Below, in pieces: positions 48,701 through 56,832 of a DNA stretch of 64,000 bases (within the stretch, counting starts at the first letter, position 1; each line of letters begins with the position of its first letter). The notes beneath the pieces were generated by a model that worked only from the letters and a program-made list of their open reading frames with translations, searched no databases and had not been told where the DNA came from. The position numbers and the translations under genes are program-made. This stretch comes from JAEMQF01 sp963775015 (GTDB lineage Bacteria; Pseudomonadota; Gammaproteobacteria; Burkholderiales; Burkholderiaceae_C): NCBI GenBank assembly GCA_963775015.1, contig CAVZHI010000011.1:62001-126000 (forward strand), given 5' to 3'.

Positions 48701-51700
48701 TCCGGCGCAGCGCCTGCGCTACATGCTGCAGGACAGTGCGCCCCGGGTGATCCTCACCCAGGGCAGCGTGTGGGCGGGGTTGCAGCAGGGCAGCACCGCG
48801 CAGCGCGTGAGTTCCAGCAGCAGCGCCCCGGTGCTCGATCTGCAAGACCCCGAGCCAGCCTGGGCTGGCGAACCCGGCGCCAACCCGCTGCCGAGCCGCA
48901 CCGGCTTGTCGCCCCAGCACCTGGCCTATGTCATCTATACCTCGGGCTCTACCGGACTGCCGAAAGGCGTCATGGTCGAGCACGGTCAGTTGGCGAACCT
49001 CATCGCCTGGCACTGCAGCACCTTTGAGGTGGCCGCTGCAAGTCGCTCAAGCGCGCTGGCGGGAGTCGCCTTCGACGCGGCCGCCTGGGAGTTGTGGACC
49101 GCGCTGAGCGTCGGCGCCAGCCTGACGATGCCATCGCCTGCTGATCGCGAAGACCCGTTGCGGTTGTTGAACTGGTGGCAGCAAGAATCGCTCGACGTGA
49201 GTTTCCTCCCCACGCCGCTGGCCGAACTTGCATTCATCGAAGGAGTTGACAACTCGGCGCTGAAGACGCTTCTGATCGGCGGTGATGCATTGCGCGGGCG
49301 AATCCCGCCCGCATTGAACTGCCAGGTCGTGAACAACTACGGTCCGACGGAGTGCACCGTGGTGGCAACGTCGGGGCGCCTCGATCCCCTGGACCGCGTG
49401 GCGCACATCGGCCGGCCGATTTCGAATTCGCGCGCCTACATTCTGGACCGCTGCGGGCAACCCGTGCCGCTGGGCGCGCGCGGCGAGCTGTTCATCGGCG
49501 GCGCCGGCGTGGCGCGCGGTTACCTGCATCGCCCTGAACTCACGTCGGAACGCTTTGTCGCCGACCCATTCGCTGCCGAGCGCGATGCTCGCATGTACAA
49601 GACCGGCGACTTGGCGCGCTACCTTGCCGACGGCAACATCGAGTTTCTCGGGCGCAGCGACTCGCAGGTCAAGATCCGCGGCTTTCGCGTCGAGCTCGGC
49701 GAGATCGACGCCCGTCTCGCTGCAATTGAAGGTGTGCGCGAGGCCGTGGTCTTGGCGCGTGAAGACACGTCGGGCGCGAAACGGCTGGTGGCCTACTACA
49801 CCGCCGCGGAACGGAAGACCGCAGGGTCGGGGTTGCTTGACGCCGCGCCTGACGCCGCACTGCTGCGCGAGCAGCTCGCCGCTCAACTGCCCGGCTACAT
49901 GGTGCCTGCGGTGTTTGTATTGCTCGGGTCACTGCCGTTCACATCGAACGGAAAAGTCGACCGCAGTGCATTGCCGGCGCCGGATGCCCAGGCGCTTGCC
50001 GGGGCGCTGTACGAGGCACCCGTCGGGCACATCGAAAACGCGCTGGCGAGCATCTGGTGCGAGATTCTTGGCCTGGAAAGAGTCGGCCGGCATGACAACT
50101 TCTTCGACTCCGGCGGGCATTCGCTGAAGGCGACGCAGGTCGTCTCCCGGGTTCGGCGTGATCTGGGCGTCACGCCTTCGGTGCGGTCGATCTTCGAGTG
50201 CCCGACGCTGCATGGATTCGCAGCACACCTGAGACTGGAACTGAATCAGGGGGCCGGGCGCGCGGCCGAGCCGTCGACGCTGCACCGGCTCGCGCACCGC
50301 GGCGGGCCTCTGCCGACGTCATTTTCACAGCGTCGGATGTGGCTGATCCAGAAACTCAACCCGGCAACGACGGCGTACAACATCTCGCTCGCCTTGGAAC
50401 TGACGGGTGCGCTCGATGCGGACGCGCTGATTCGAGCGCTTGAAGTCGTTGCACAACGCCATGAAGCGTTCCGGACCCGATTCGAAGATGTGGGTGGCGA
50501 ACCGATGCAGCGCATCGTGCCGCATCTGAGCCTGAACCTGGAGCGAATTGACCTGCAGGACCGTGTCGTCGCAGGCGAGCGCCGCGCGCGGGCGCGCAGC
50601 ATCGTCAGCGACATCGTCGCGAAACCTTTTGACTTGTCGGTGGCGGGGTTGCATCGGATCGCGCTGTTGCGCCTGGACGCAAACGAGCATGTGCTGCTTT
50701 GGACGCTGCACCACGCCATCGGTGACCACTGGTCGTTCGGCATCTTGCTGCGCGAACTGCGCCACGCCTACGAGGCACTGACGCAAGGGCGGCACGCCGT
50801 GTTCCCGACATCCGAACTCGACTATGCCGACTACGCGGCGTGGCAGCGCGAGCAAGCCGGGACCGCCGAGGCGGCAAGGCAACTCGACTACTGGCGCCAG
50901 CGCCTCGCGGGAGTGACACCGCTGCGCCTGCCGCTTGACTTCCCTCGCGAGCAGGCGCACCAAGGCGAAGGCGCTGGGCTTCACGCGACTTTCAAACCCG
51001 CGGTCATCGCCAAACTCAAGCAATGGAGCCTGGCGCGCGGCGTGACGCCCTACATGACCTTGCTTGCGTGCTTTCACATTCTCATGGGACGCTTCAGCGG
51101 GCAGACCGACGTGGCGGCCGCGGCGCCGATCGCGAACCGCCTGGGCGTCGCCTCGGAAGGCCTGGTCGGGACGCTCGTCAACACGCTGGTGATGCGATCC
51201 GACCTCTCGGGCAACCCGAGCTTCACCGAATTCGTTGCGCAGGTCCAGGAAACCGCGCTGCAAGCCTACGCGAATCAGGACGTGCCTTTCGAGCAGTTGG
51301 TGGAAAAGCTCGACGTGCAGCGCGAGGTGCTGCGAGCGCCGCTCGTCCAGGTGATGTTCAACCTCGTCAACGCGCCGTTCAGCGTGCAGAACTTCGCCGG
51401 ATTGAAAGTCGACGCTTTCGCCTTCGAACGGCGTGCGGCGCAGTTTGAACTGGCGATGGGTGCGGACCTCGATGCGTTCCGGCAGGTCCACCTGGGCTAC
51501 GCGAGCACGTTGTTTTCGAAGGCGACCGCGCAACGACTCTTGGAGTCGTTCATGTCGCTCATCGAAAGCGCGCTGGAAAACCCGAACCGCCGCATCGACG
51601 AATACGACCTGCTCACCGATTCTCAGCGCGCGGAGATTGCGGCGTGGAACCGGACCGACGCAGCCAAGCCTGAATTTCGCTCCGTGGCCGAAATGATTTC

Positions 51701-53516
51701 CGCGTGCGCCTTGGCTCATGCCGATCGACCCGCGCTGCGTGATTCGAGCGGGACCTTGAGCCACGCCCAACTCGACGCCCAGTCGACCCGCTTGGCGCGT
51801 GAGCTCCGCCGGCGCGGCATCTCACGCGGCGCGCTGGTCGGCCTGTGCGTGGAACGCTCGAGCGCGATGGTGATTGCGCAGCTGGCCGTCCTCAAAAGCG
51901 GCGCGGCTTATGTGCCGCTGGATCCGGCGTACCCGCCGCACCGCTTGGCGATGATGGCCGACGACGCGCAGATTGCTTTGCTCGTCACGCAAAGCACAAA
52001 CGCGGGCGCGCTGACCTGGCCGCGCGACAAGTGTTTGTGGCTGGACGCTGAGGCCACGGGCGTCGAGGCCCACTCCGAAGCGCCGCTCACGCCGGACGCG
52101 GCGCTTGACGCAGGCCCGGACGACCCGGCGTACGTGATCTACACCTCCGGCTCGACGGGCAAGCCCAAAGGTGTCGCGGTACCGCACCGCGCGGTGATGA
52201 ACTTCCTCGCCAGCATGGCGCGCGAACCCGGCATGACGGCGAACGATCGGGTGCTCGCAGTGACCACGCTGAGCTTCGACATCGCCGTGCTCGAGCTGCT
52301 CTTGCCGCTGACGGCGGGGGCGACGATCATTCTTGCCACGACGGAGCAGGCCCAGGACAGCCGCGCGCTGCGCACCTTGCTCGACGAACAACAGGCCACA
52401 CTCATGCAGGCCACGCCGTCGACATGGCGCCTGCTGATCGAATCCGGTTGGACCGGCCGGGACGGCTTCAAGGCCCTGATCGGCGGCGAAAGTCTGCCGC
52501 TCGACCTGGCAGAGCAGTTGCTGGCGCGCGCGAGTGAACTCTGGAACCTGTACGGGCCGACCGAAACGACGGTCTGGTCGACATGCTGGCGCGTGGTTCG
52601 TCCGGCCGCAGGCATTTGCATCGGCAGGCCGGTCGCGAACACGCAGGTCCACGTGCTCGACGAGTCCGGCCTGCAGTGCATGATCGGCGTTCCCGGTGAG
52701 ATCTACATCGGCGGCGACGGCGTGGCCTTGGGGTATCTGCATCGCCCCGAACTCACCGCCGAGCGTTTCGTTGCCGACCCCTTCCGGCAGGTGGCGGGCG
52801 CGCGCCTGTACCGCACCGGCGACCTTGGGCGCTGGCGCTACGACGGCCAGCTCGAGCACATGGGGCGTCTGGATCACCAGGTGAAGGTTCGTGGGCACCG
52901 CATCGAGCTCGGCGAAATCGAGGCACATCTCGGCGCCTTTCCAGGCGTCGCGCGGGTGGTCGTGATCGCGCGCGAAGACCGGCCCGGCGACACGCGGATC
53001 GTCGCTTACATCGTTGCGCGCGGCGCGATGCCGGCGCCGGCCGAGCTGCGCGAGCATGTGCGCGCGATGTTGCCGCAGTACATGGTGCCGCAGCACTTCA
53101 TTCAGATCGACTCGGTGCCGCTGCTGCCCAATGGCAAGCTTGATCGCGCGAAACTGCCCCAGCCTGGCGATGCGATCGAAGAGGCGAGAACCACATCAGG
53201 AGCGCTCGAAACCGACACCGAACGCGGCATTGCCGAGATCTGGCAGCGTTTGCTGAATGTCGATGACGTGGCCCGCGACGACAATTTCTTCGACCTCGGT
53301 GGGCACTCGCTGCTCGCGATGCGTGCCGTGAGCGAGATCGAAAAATCGCTCGGCGTGAGCATCAGCCCGCGCCGCCTCATCTTCGAAAGCCTGGCGCAGC
53401 TGGCGGCCGAACCGGGCGGCGCTGCGTCGCTGCAGCCCAGCGAGGCCGAAGCGGCGCCCGCGCCGAAGAGGTGGTTGAGTGGACTGAAGCGCCTGTTCGG
53501 CGGCAAGGCTTCTTAG
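45597..53516 (+). CDS. NRPS main intact part: A2-PCP2-C3-A3-PCP3-C4-A4-PCP4, no thioesterase
   Basis: Continuous frame of 2639 codons; the real gene starts at 41999, so 45597 is not a start. Order: rest of A2 (from YTSGSTGLPK), PCP2 (Ser 46911), C3 (HHIVSDG, about 47469), A3, PCP3 (GGHSLKA, Ser 50121), C4 (HHAIGDHWS, about 50710), A4, PCP4 (GGHSLLA, Ser 53307). Specificity residues read by eye: A2 D-L-K-N-V-G-G-G-V, not assigned; A3 D-A-W-F-L-G-N-V-V, the known leucine code; A4 D-I-L-Q-I-G-L-V-W, close to a glycine code. No epimerisation, methylation, reductase or thioesterase domain; the protein ends with a basic tail (KRWLSGLKRLFGGKAS). Predicted product backbone Asp-X-Leu-Gly; release mechanism unknown. 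No MbtH or phosphopantetheinyl transferase gene is in the window. Confidence 0.92.
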   Translation: MLDLQDPEPAWAGEPGANPLPSRTGLSPQHLAYVIYTSGSTGLPKAAEVTHAGLGNVVDWYVRDLGLERSDSMLVLTSYSFDLTQKNIYGPLVVGAALHLADEPFNPVRIVRQVERDRISVFNLTPSAFHLLIEADEQGVLGRMRRVVLGGEPIQVSQLLKVAAPRPEFVNGYGPTECSGVVASLRLNPDLAQYARTSVPLGKPIRNLRLYVLDGHREPVPVGVRGEIHIGGRGVGRGYFNRPELTAERFVPDPFSGEPDARMYRTGDLGRLLPGGDIEFLGRTDFQVKLRGYRIELGEIESRLREVGGVGEAVVVAREDGAGEKRLVAYYTQVGLEPGEPREPKGALDSQALRERLGAQLPEYMVPAAFVALPAMPLTANGKIDRKALPEPGAQAYASQEYEAPVGEVETALAGIWSDVLGLPRIGRRDNFFALGGHSLLAVRVASRVQRHLGVELELGEFFDKPELMALAAAVQSAARSELPPIERVAREQPLELSYAQQRLWFLAQMEGVSQAYHIGMGWRLSGALDRAALQRSLERIVQRHEALRTTFKAVQGEPTQHIAPAHIGFELQHHDLRAHAAAPELQRLSEQEASAAFDLQSGPLIRGRLIQLGEAEHVLLLTLHHIVSDGWSRGVLSSELSALYSAFSQGQSDPLPALPIQYADFAAWQRRWLSGAVLQRQSAYWQRTLAGAPELIELPTDRPRPQRQDHVGGAIEFEFDESLSAGLKAMGQRHGLTLFMTLLAAWGAVLVRLSGQDEVMIGAPVANRRRSELEPMIGFFVNTLALRLDSSGSPSVAQWLERVRAQALGAQQHQDLPFEQVVELMRPVRSLAHSPLFQVMLAWEGQQAPAPELAGLQLEPVPLVQNVAKFDLTLTLREQGGRISGELGYASALFDKATIERHVEYLRCIARAMLADPAQPLQQLQILPEAERQQLLVQWNDTRVDEPDRGRVHEQFERQAARQPSAVALRQGERELSYGELNARANRLAHHLIKLGVKPDDRVAIVLERSLEMVVALLATLKAGGAYVPLDPTYPAQRLRYMLQDSAPRVILTQGSVWAGLQQGSTAQRVSSSSSAPVLDLQDPEPAWAGEPGANPLPSRTGLSPQHLAYVIYTSGSTGLPKGVMVEHGQLANLIAWHCSTFEVAAASRSSALAGVAFDAAAWELWTALSVGASLTMPSPADREDPLRLLNWWQQESLDVSFLPTPLAELAFIEGVDNSALKTLLIGGDALRGRIPPALNCQVVNNYGPTECTVVATSGRLDPLDRVAHIGRPISNSRAYILDRCGQPVPLGARGELFIGGAGVARGYLHRPELTSERFVADPFAAERDARMYKTGDLARYLADGNIEFLGRSDSQVKIRGFRVELGEIDARLAAIEGVREAVVLAREDTSGAKRLVAYYTAAERKTAGSGLLDAAPDAALLREQLAAQLPGYMVPAVFVLLGSLPFTSNGKVDRSALPAPDAQALAGALYEAPVGHIENALASIWCEILGLERVGRHDNFFDSGGHSLKATQVVSRVRRDLGVTPSVRSIFECPTLHGFAAHLRLELNQGAGRAAEPSTLHRLAHRGGPLPTSFSQRRMWLIQKLNPATTAYNISLALELTGALDADALIRALEVVAQRHEAFRTRFEDVGGEPMQRIVPHLSLNLERIDLQDRVVAGERRARARSIVSDIVAKPFDLSVAGLHRIALLRLDANEHVLLWTLHHAIGDHWSFGILLRELRHAYEALTQGRHAVFPTSELDYADYAAWQREQAGTAEAARQLDYWRQRLAGVTPLRLPLDFPREQAHQGEGAGLHATFKPAVIAKLKQWSLARGVTPYMTLLACFHILMGRFSGQTDVAAAAPIANRLGVASEGLVGTLVNTLVMRSDLSGNPSFTEFVAQVQETALQAYANQDVPFEQLVEKLDVQREVLRAPLVQVMFNLVNAPFSVQNFAGLKVDAFAFERRAAQFELAMGADLDAFRQVHLGYASTLFSKATAQRLLESFMSLIESALENPNRRIDEYDLLTDSQRAEIAAWNRTDAAKPEFRSVAEMISACALAHADRPALRDSSGTLSHAQLDAQSTRLARELRRRGISRGALVGLCVERSSAMVIAQLAVLKSGAAYVPLDPAYPPHRLAMMADDAQIALLVTQSTNAGALTWPRDKCLWLDAEATGVEAHSEAPLTPDAALDAGPDDPAYVIYTSGSTGKPKGVAVPHRAVMNFLASMAREPGMTANDRVLAVTTLSFDIAVLELLLPLTAGATIILATTEQAQDSRALRTLLDEQQATLMQATPSTWRLLIESGWTGRDGFKALIGGESLPLDLAEQLLARASELWNLYGPTETTVWSTCWRVVRPAAGICIGRPVANTQVHVLDESGLQCMIGVPGEIYIGGDGVALGYLHRPELTAERFVADPFRQVAGARLYRTGDLGRWRYDGQLEHMGRLDHQVKVRGHRIELGEIEAHLGAFPGVARVVVIAREDRPGDTRIVAYIVARGAMPAPAELREHVRAMLPQYMVPQHFIQIDSVPLLPNGKLDRAKLPQPGDAIEEARTTSGALETDTERGIAEIWQRLLNVDDVARDDNFFDLGGHSLLAMRAVSEIEKSLGVSISPRRLIFESLAQLAAEPGGAASLQPSEAEAAPAPKRWLSGLKRLFGGKAS
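46475..48964 (+). repeat. Direct repeat copy 2 within NRPS (end of A2, PCP2, C3, start of A3)
   Basis: Second copy of the 2.49 kb repeat at 43232-45730, with an undisturbed reading frame. The unique segments around it (45731-46474 and 48965 onward) encode the specificity cores of A2 and A3. Repeat boundaries lie at the A3 motif and at the VRGFRIELGEIE motif (A8). Confidence 0.85.
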
Positions 53517-53550
53517 GGACGACCTGCCGGGCGGCGCAGTCGGAATCGAC

Positions 53551-54543
53551 TCACGGCGCCGCCGCGAGCCAATCGACGTAGCGCTTCACGCCGCTCGCGA
53601 CATCGGCGAATTCATGTGTGCAGCCCGTGGCGCGCAGCGCGCTCAGGTCAGCCTGCGTGAAGCATTGATACTTGCCGACGAGCGCGGCCGGGAACTCGAC
53701 GTACTCCAGTTGACCCTTGTCGATCAACGCGTCAAGCGGCAGGCTCGCTTCACCACGTTGGCCGCGCACCGAATTGATCGTCGCCAGCGCGATGTCGTTG
53801 AACGGCTGGGCGCGCCCCGTGCCGAGGTTGAAGACGCCGATCTTGTCCGGGTTCTGCAGGAACCACAGGTTGACGGCGACCACGTCACCGACGTAGACGA
53901 AATCGCGCGCCTGCGCGCCCGGGGCGTAGCCGCCGTACTCGCCGAACAGCTGGACCTTGCCGGTCTGCTTGAATTGTTCGTAATGATGAAACGCCACCGA
54001 TGCCATGCGCGCCTTGTGCTGCTCGCGCGGGCCGTAGACGTTGAAGTAGCGCAGCCCCACGACCTGGGTTGACGCGAACGGCAGCATGCGGCGCACCACG
54101 TTGTCGAACAGCAGCTTGGAGTAGCCGTAGACGTTGAGCGGCTGCTCGAACTGGCGCTCTTCGCGAAACGTCGCGCTGCCGCCGTAGGTGGCTGCCGATG
54201 AGGCGTAGATGAGCCGCGTGCCTTGCGCCTGGCACGCGTCGAGCAGGTTCTTCGAGCAGCGGTAGTTGGCGTCCAGCATGAACTTGCCGTCGTGCTGCAT
54301 CGTGTCGGAACACGCGCCCTGGTGCAGCACGGCGTCGACGCGACCGAACTCGCCGCGTTCGAAGCGGGCGTAGAAGTCGTCCTTGTCGAAGTAGTCGGCG
54401 AGTTTGGCGCCGAGCAGGTTCCGGTACTTGTCGCCGTCGGTGAGGTCGTCGACGCCGATCACGTCGTCGATTCCCGCGGCGTTCAGGCCGTGAACCAGGT
54501 TCGAGCCGATCATTCCGGCGGCGCCGGTGACGACAACTTTCAT
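53551..54543 (-). CDS. hldD: ADP-L-glycero-D-manno-heptose 6-epimerase
   Basis: SDR-family epimerase converting ADP-D-glycero- to ADP-L-glycero-D-manno-heptose for the LPS inner core. NAD-binding GxxGxxG is TGAAGMIGSN (about residue 6), the catalytic Ser/Tyr/Lys are in ASSAATYGG (about 116) and YGYSKLLFD (about 140), and HldD-specific blocks RYFNVYGPREQHK and GGYAPGAQARDFVYVGDV are present. Length is 330 residues. Its ATG overlaps the hldE1 stop (ATGA). Convergent with the NRPS gene. Confidence 0.95.
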   Translation of the reverse strand: MKVVVTGAAGMIGSNLVHGLNAAGIDDVIGVDDLTDGDKYRNLLGAKLADYFDKDDFYARFERGEFGRVDAVLHQGACSDTMQHDGKFMLDANYRCSKNLLDACQAQGTRLIYASSAATYGGSATFREERQFEQPLNVYGYSKLLFDNVVRRMLPFASTQVVGLRYFNVYGPREQHKARMASVAFHHYEQFKQTGKVQLFGEYGGYAPGAQARDFVYVGDVVAVNLWFLQNPDKIGVFNLGTGRAQPFNDIALATINSVRGQRGEASLPLDALIDKGQLEYVEFPAALVGKYQCFTQADLSALRATGCTHEFADVASGVKRYVDWLAAAP

Positions 54544-55475
54544 TCGAACAACTCCTCGTAACTCACGCTCGCGGTGCCGAACTTGCCGACGACGATGCCG
54601 CCGGCGCGGTTCGCGATCGGCAGCGCGTCGCGCAGGCTCAGGCCGCACGCGAGCATCGCGGCCAGCGTCGCGATCACGGTGTCGCCGGCGCCGGTGACGT
54701 CGAACACTTCGCGCGCCTGCGCCGGCACTTGCACGTGGCCGGTGGCGTCGAACAGCGACATGCCTTCTTCGGAGCGTGTCAGCAACAAGGCATCGATGCC
54801 GAGCTCTTCGCGCAGGCGCTGCGCGCGCTCGTGCAGTTGCGCTTCGGAGTTCCACGCGCCCACCACATGCGCCAGCTCGGCGCGGTTCGGCGTGATCGCG
54901 GTCGCGCCGTTGTAGCGCGTGTAGTCGCTGCCCTTCGGATCGACGAGCACCGGCTTGGCTGCCGCTCGCGCCTGCGCAATCATTTTCGGGATGTGTTCCA
55001 GGCCGCCCTTGCCGTAGTCGGAGAACAGGACCGCCTGGTGCGCATCCAACGCGCGGCCGTAATCGGCGAGCATCGCGGAGAGCACTTCATGGTCGGGCTG
55101 GTTCTCGAAGTCCACCCGAAGAAGCTGTTGGGAGCGGCCGATGATGCGCAGCTTGACGATCGTGTAGAGCTGCGGGTCGTGGCCGAGCAGGGCTTTCACG
55201 CCGTGTTTCTCCAGCAAGGTGCGCAGTTTGCGCGCCGGCTCGTCGTCGCCGACGACGGTGAGCAGCGTCGCCTGCGTGCCCAGGGTCTTGACGTTCAGCG
55301 CCACGTTCGCGGCGCCGCCGAGCCGCTCTTCTTCGCGGTTCACTCGCACCACGGGCACCGGCGCTTCGGGCGAGATGCGATCGACGTTGCCGAACCAGTA
55401 GCGGTCGAGCATCGCGTCGCCGACGATCAGCACCTGGGTCACCGACATCTGCTCGCGGCTCGGCACACGACTCAT
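54540..55475 (-). CDS. hldE1: D-glycero-beta-D-manno-heptose-7-phosphate kinase (RfaE domain I)
   Basis: PfkB-family sugar kinase acting upstream of HldD. VLIVGDAMLDRYWFGNVDRISPEAPVPVV (from about residue 15) and the anion-hole motif VTGAGDTVIATLAAM (about 250) are diagnostic. At 311 residues it comprises only the kinase domain; the adenylyltransferase domain II must be a separate gene elsewhere, as is usual in betaproteobacteria. ATG 55475 was chosen because MSRVPSREQ precedes VLIVGD like the family N-terminus; ATG 55448 is an alternative. A cluster of REP-like hairpins lies directly upstream. Confidence 0.92.
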   Translation of the reverse strand: MSRVPSREQMSVTQVLIVGDAMLDRYWFGNVDRISPEAPVPVVRVNREEERLGGAANVALNVKTLGTQATLLTVVGDDEPARKLRTLLEKHGVKALLGHDPQLYTIVKLRIIGRSQQLLRVDFENQPDHEVLSAMLADYGRALDAHQAVLFSDYGKGGLEHIPKMIAQARAAAKPVLVDPKGSDYTRYNGATAITPNRAELAHVVGAWNSEAQLHERAQRLREELGIDALLLTRSEEGMSLFDATGHVQVPAQAREVFDVTGAGDTVIATLAAMLACGLSLRDALPIANRAGGIVVGKFGTASVSYEELFE

Positions 55476-55491
55476 GATGCTTTGCCCGTCA

Positions 55492-55612
55492 CCCCGGCGC
55501 AAGCCGGGGCCCACCGGCGAGTGATCCTCTGGCCGAGCCGTGGCTGCGCGGCGTGGACCCCGGCTTGCGCCGGGGTGACAGCCAAGATCGTCACCCCGGC
55601 GGACGCCGGGGT
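55492..55612. repeat. Cluster of three REP-like hairpins between lapB and hldE1
   Basis: Three palindromes with the same core: CCCCGGC-GCAA-GCCGGGG (55492-55509), ACCCCGGC-TTGC-GCCGGGGT (55557-55576) and ACCCCGGC-GGAC-GCCGGGGT (55593-55612), in alternating orientation and flanked by GTCA/TGAC or GGAC/GTCC. A weaker stem CCGATC/GATCGG follows at 55626-55646. The core matches the REP-like element at 22.78 kb. They interrupt an otherwise tight lapB-hldE1-hldD gene run. Confidence 0.75.
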
Positions 55613-55680
55613 CCATCGGCGGATTCCGATCCCCTGTCGAGATCGGGGCGGGGCCTTTGTTGGGATGACAGAAAAGCGCG

Positions 55681-56832
55681 TCATAGGTCTTCCAATCGTT
55701 GCGGCGGATACGTGTCCCAGCTGAGGCACCCCGGGCATTGCCAGAAATAGTGTTGCGCCTCGAACGCGCACGCGGCGCAGCGGTAGCGCTGCAAGGGCCG
55801 GGCGGCGCGCGCCATCGCGTCGCGCAAGGCCGCGCGCGCCGCGCCTTGCAGGGGTTGCGCGTCGCTCAACGTGAGCAGATGGTGCGCTGCGGTCAAGGTG
55901 GGGTGCTCGCGCATGTGGGAGATGAGGCGTTCGCTTTGGTGCGTCGGATCGGCATCGAGTGTCGCCATTGCGGCGAGCAGATCCACGCTCGGCGCGCGCG
56001 CGTAGAGCGTGCGCAATTGTTCGAGCGCGGCGCCAGGGTCGCCCTGGGCGAGCGCGCATTGGGCGTAGTCGCGCGCGACCAGGCCGAAGGCGCGCGGCTC
56101 GGCGTTCAGCAGCTTGCCCCAGTCGGCCAGGGCCTGGGTGTGGTCGCCTCGGGCGAAGGCGCGTTGCCCCGCGAGCACGAGCGGCCGTGCCGCCTGGGGC
56201 GCAGCGTCACGCGCGTGGGCCAGGGCTTCATCGGCCTGTGCCGTGGCTTGCCGGGCGTCGGCTTCGACGGCGAGTTCGCACCAATGGTGCGAAATGCGCG
56301 ACGCGAACGACGCTGCGCCGACGGTTTCCAGTTGCTGTGCGACGGCGATCGCGGCCGGCCAGTCGCGCGAGCGCTCGTGCAGCGTGAGCAGCGCGAGGCG
56401 CGCTTCGGTGTCGAACGCGGTTCGGTTCAGCATCGCGAAGGCCTGCTCGGCGCGGTCGAACAGGCCGGCTTTCAAATAGTCCTGGGCGAGCGCGTACTGC
56501 GCGCGGTCGCGCTCGGCCTTGGGCAGGTCGGCGCGTTGCAGCAGATGCTGATGCACGCGCACGGCGCGTTCGTATTCGCCGCGGCGGCGGAACAGGCTGC
56601 CGAGCGCAAAGTGCAGGTCCAGCGTGTCGGGGTCGTTCTGCACCGCTTCGATGAAGGCGTCGATCGCCTTGTCGTGCTGCTCGTTGAGGAGCAGGTTCAA
56701 CCCCTTGTAGTAGGCGCGCGGCGACGCGGACTGTTCGCGCTGCAACTGCCGGCCGTCCAGGCGCGAGGCGAGCCAGCCGAGCGCAAAGGCGAGCGGCAGG
56801 CCGAGCAACAACCATTGGACGTCAAAGTCCAT
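55681..56832 (-). CDS. lapB: Lipopolysaccharide assembly protein LapB (YciM)
   Basis: Inner-membrane-anchored TPR protein that controls LpxC proteolysis and LPS assembly. N-terminal membrane helix (WLLLGLPLAFALGWLASRLDG), the conserved YYKGLNLLLNEQHDKAIDAFIEA first TPR, a series of TPRs, and a C-terminal rubredoxin-like zinc ribbon YRCAACAFEAQHYFWQCPGC. Length is 383 residues, typical. The ATG at 56832 lies 11 bases inside lapA, the partner gene. An upstream in-frame extension was rejected because MDFDVQWLLLGL is the normal N-terminus. Confidence 0.93.
   Translation of the reverse strand: MDFDVQWLLLGLPLAFALGWLASRLDGRQLQREQSASPRAYYKGLNLLLNEQHDKAIDAFIEAVQNDPDTLDLHFALGSLFRRRGEYERAVRVHQHLLQRADLPKAERDRAQYALAQDYLKAGLFDRAEQAFAMLNRTAFDTEARLALLTLHERSRDWPAAIAVAQQLETVGAASFASRISHHWCELAVEADARQATAQADEALAHARDAAPQAARPLVLAGQRAFARGDHTQALADWGKLLNAEPRAFGLVARDYAQCALAQGDPGAALEQLRTLYARAPSVDLLAAMATLDADPTHQSERLISHMREHPTLTAAHHLLTLSDAQPLQGAARAALRDAMARAARPLQRYRCAACAFEAQHYFWQCPGCLSWDTYPPQRLEDL

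Noticed and set aside
43232..48964. Long direct repeat as a transposon or composite element
   Set aside because: No transposase, terminal inverted repeats or target duplications; repeat ends coincide with NRPS A-domain core motifs and the repeat is coding.
47088..49013. Long minus-strand open frame opposite the NRPS
   Set aside because: Shadow of the C3/A3 coding region; no recognisable domain, and a similar shadow recurs in the repeated copy.
55492..55612. Hairpin cluster as a CRISPR array
   Set aside because: Units are palindromes of about 20 bases in alternating orientation with unequal spacing, no regular spacers and no cas genes.
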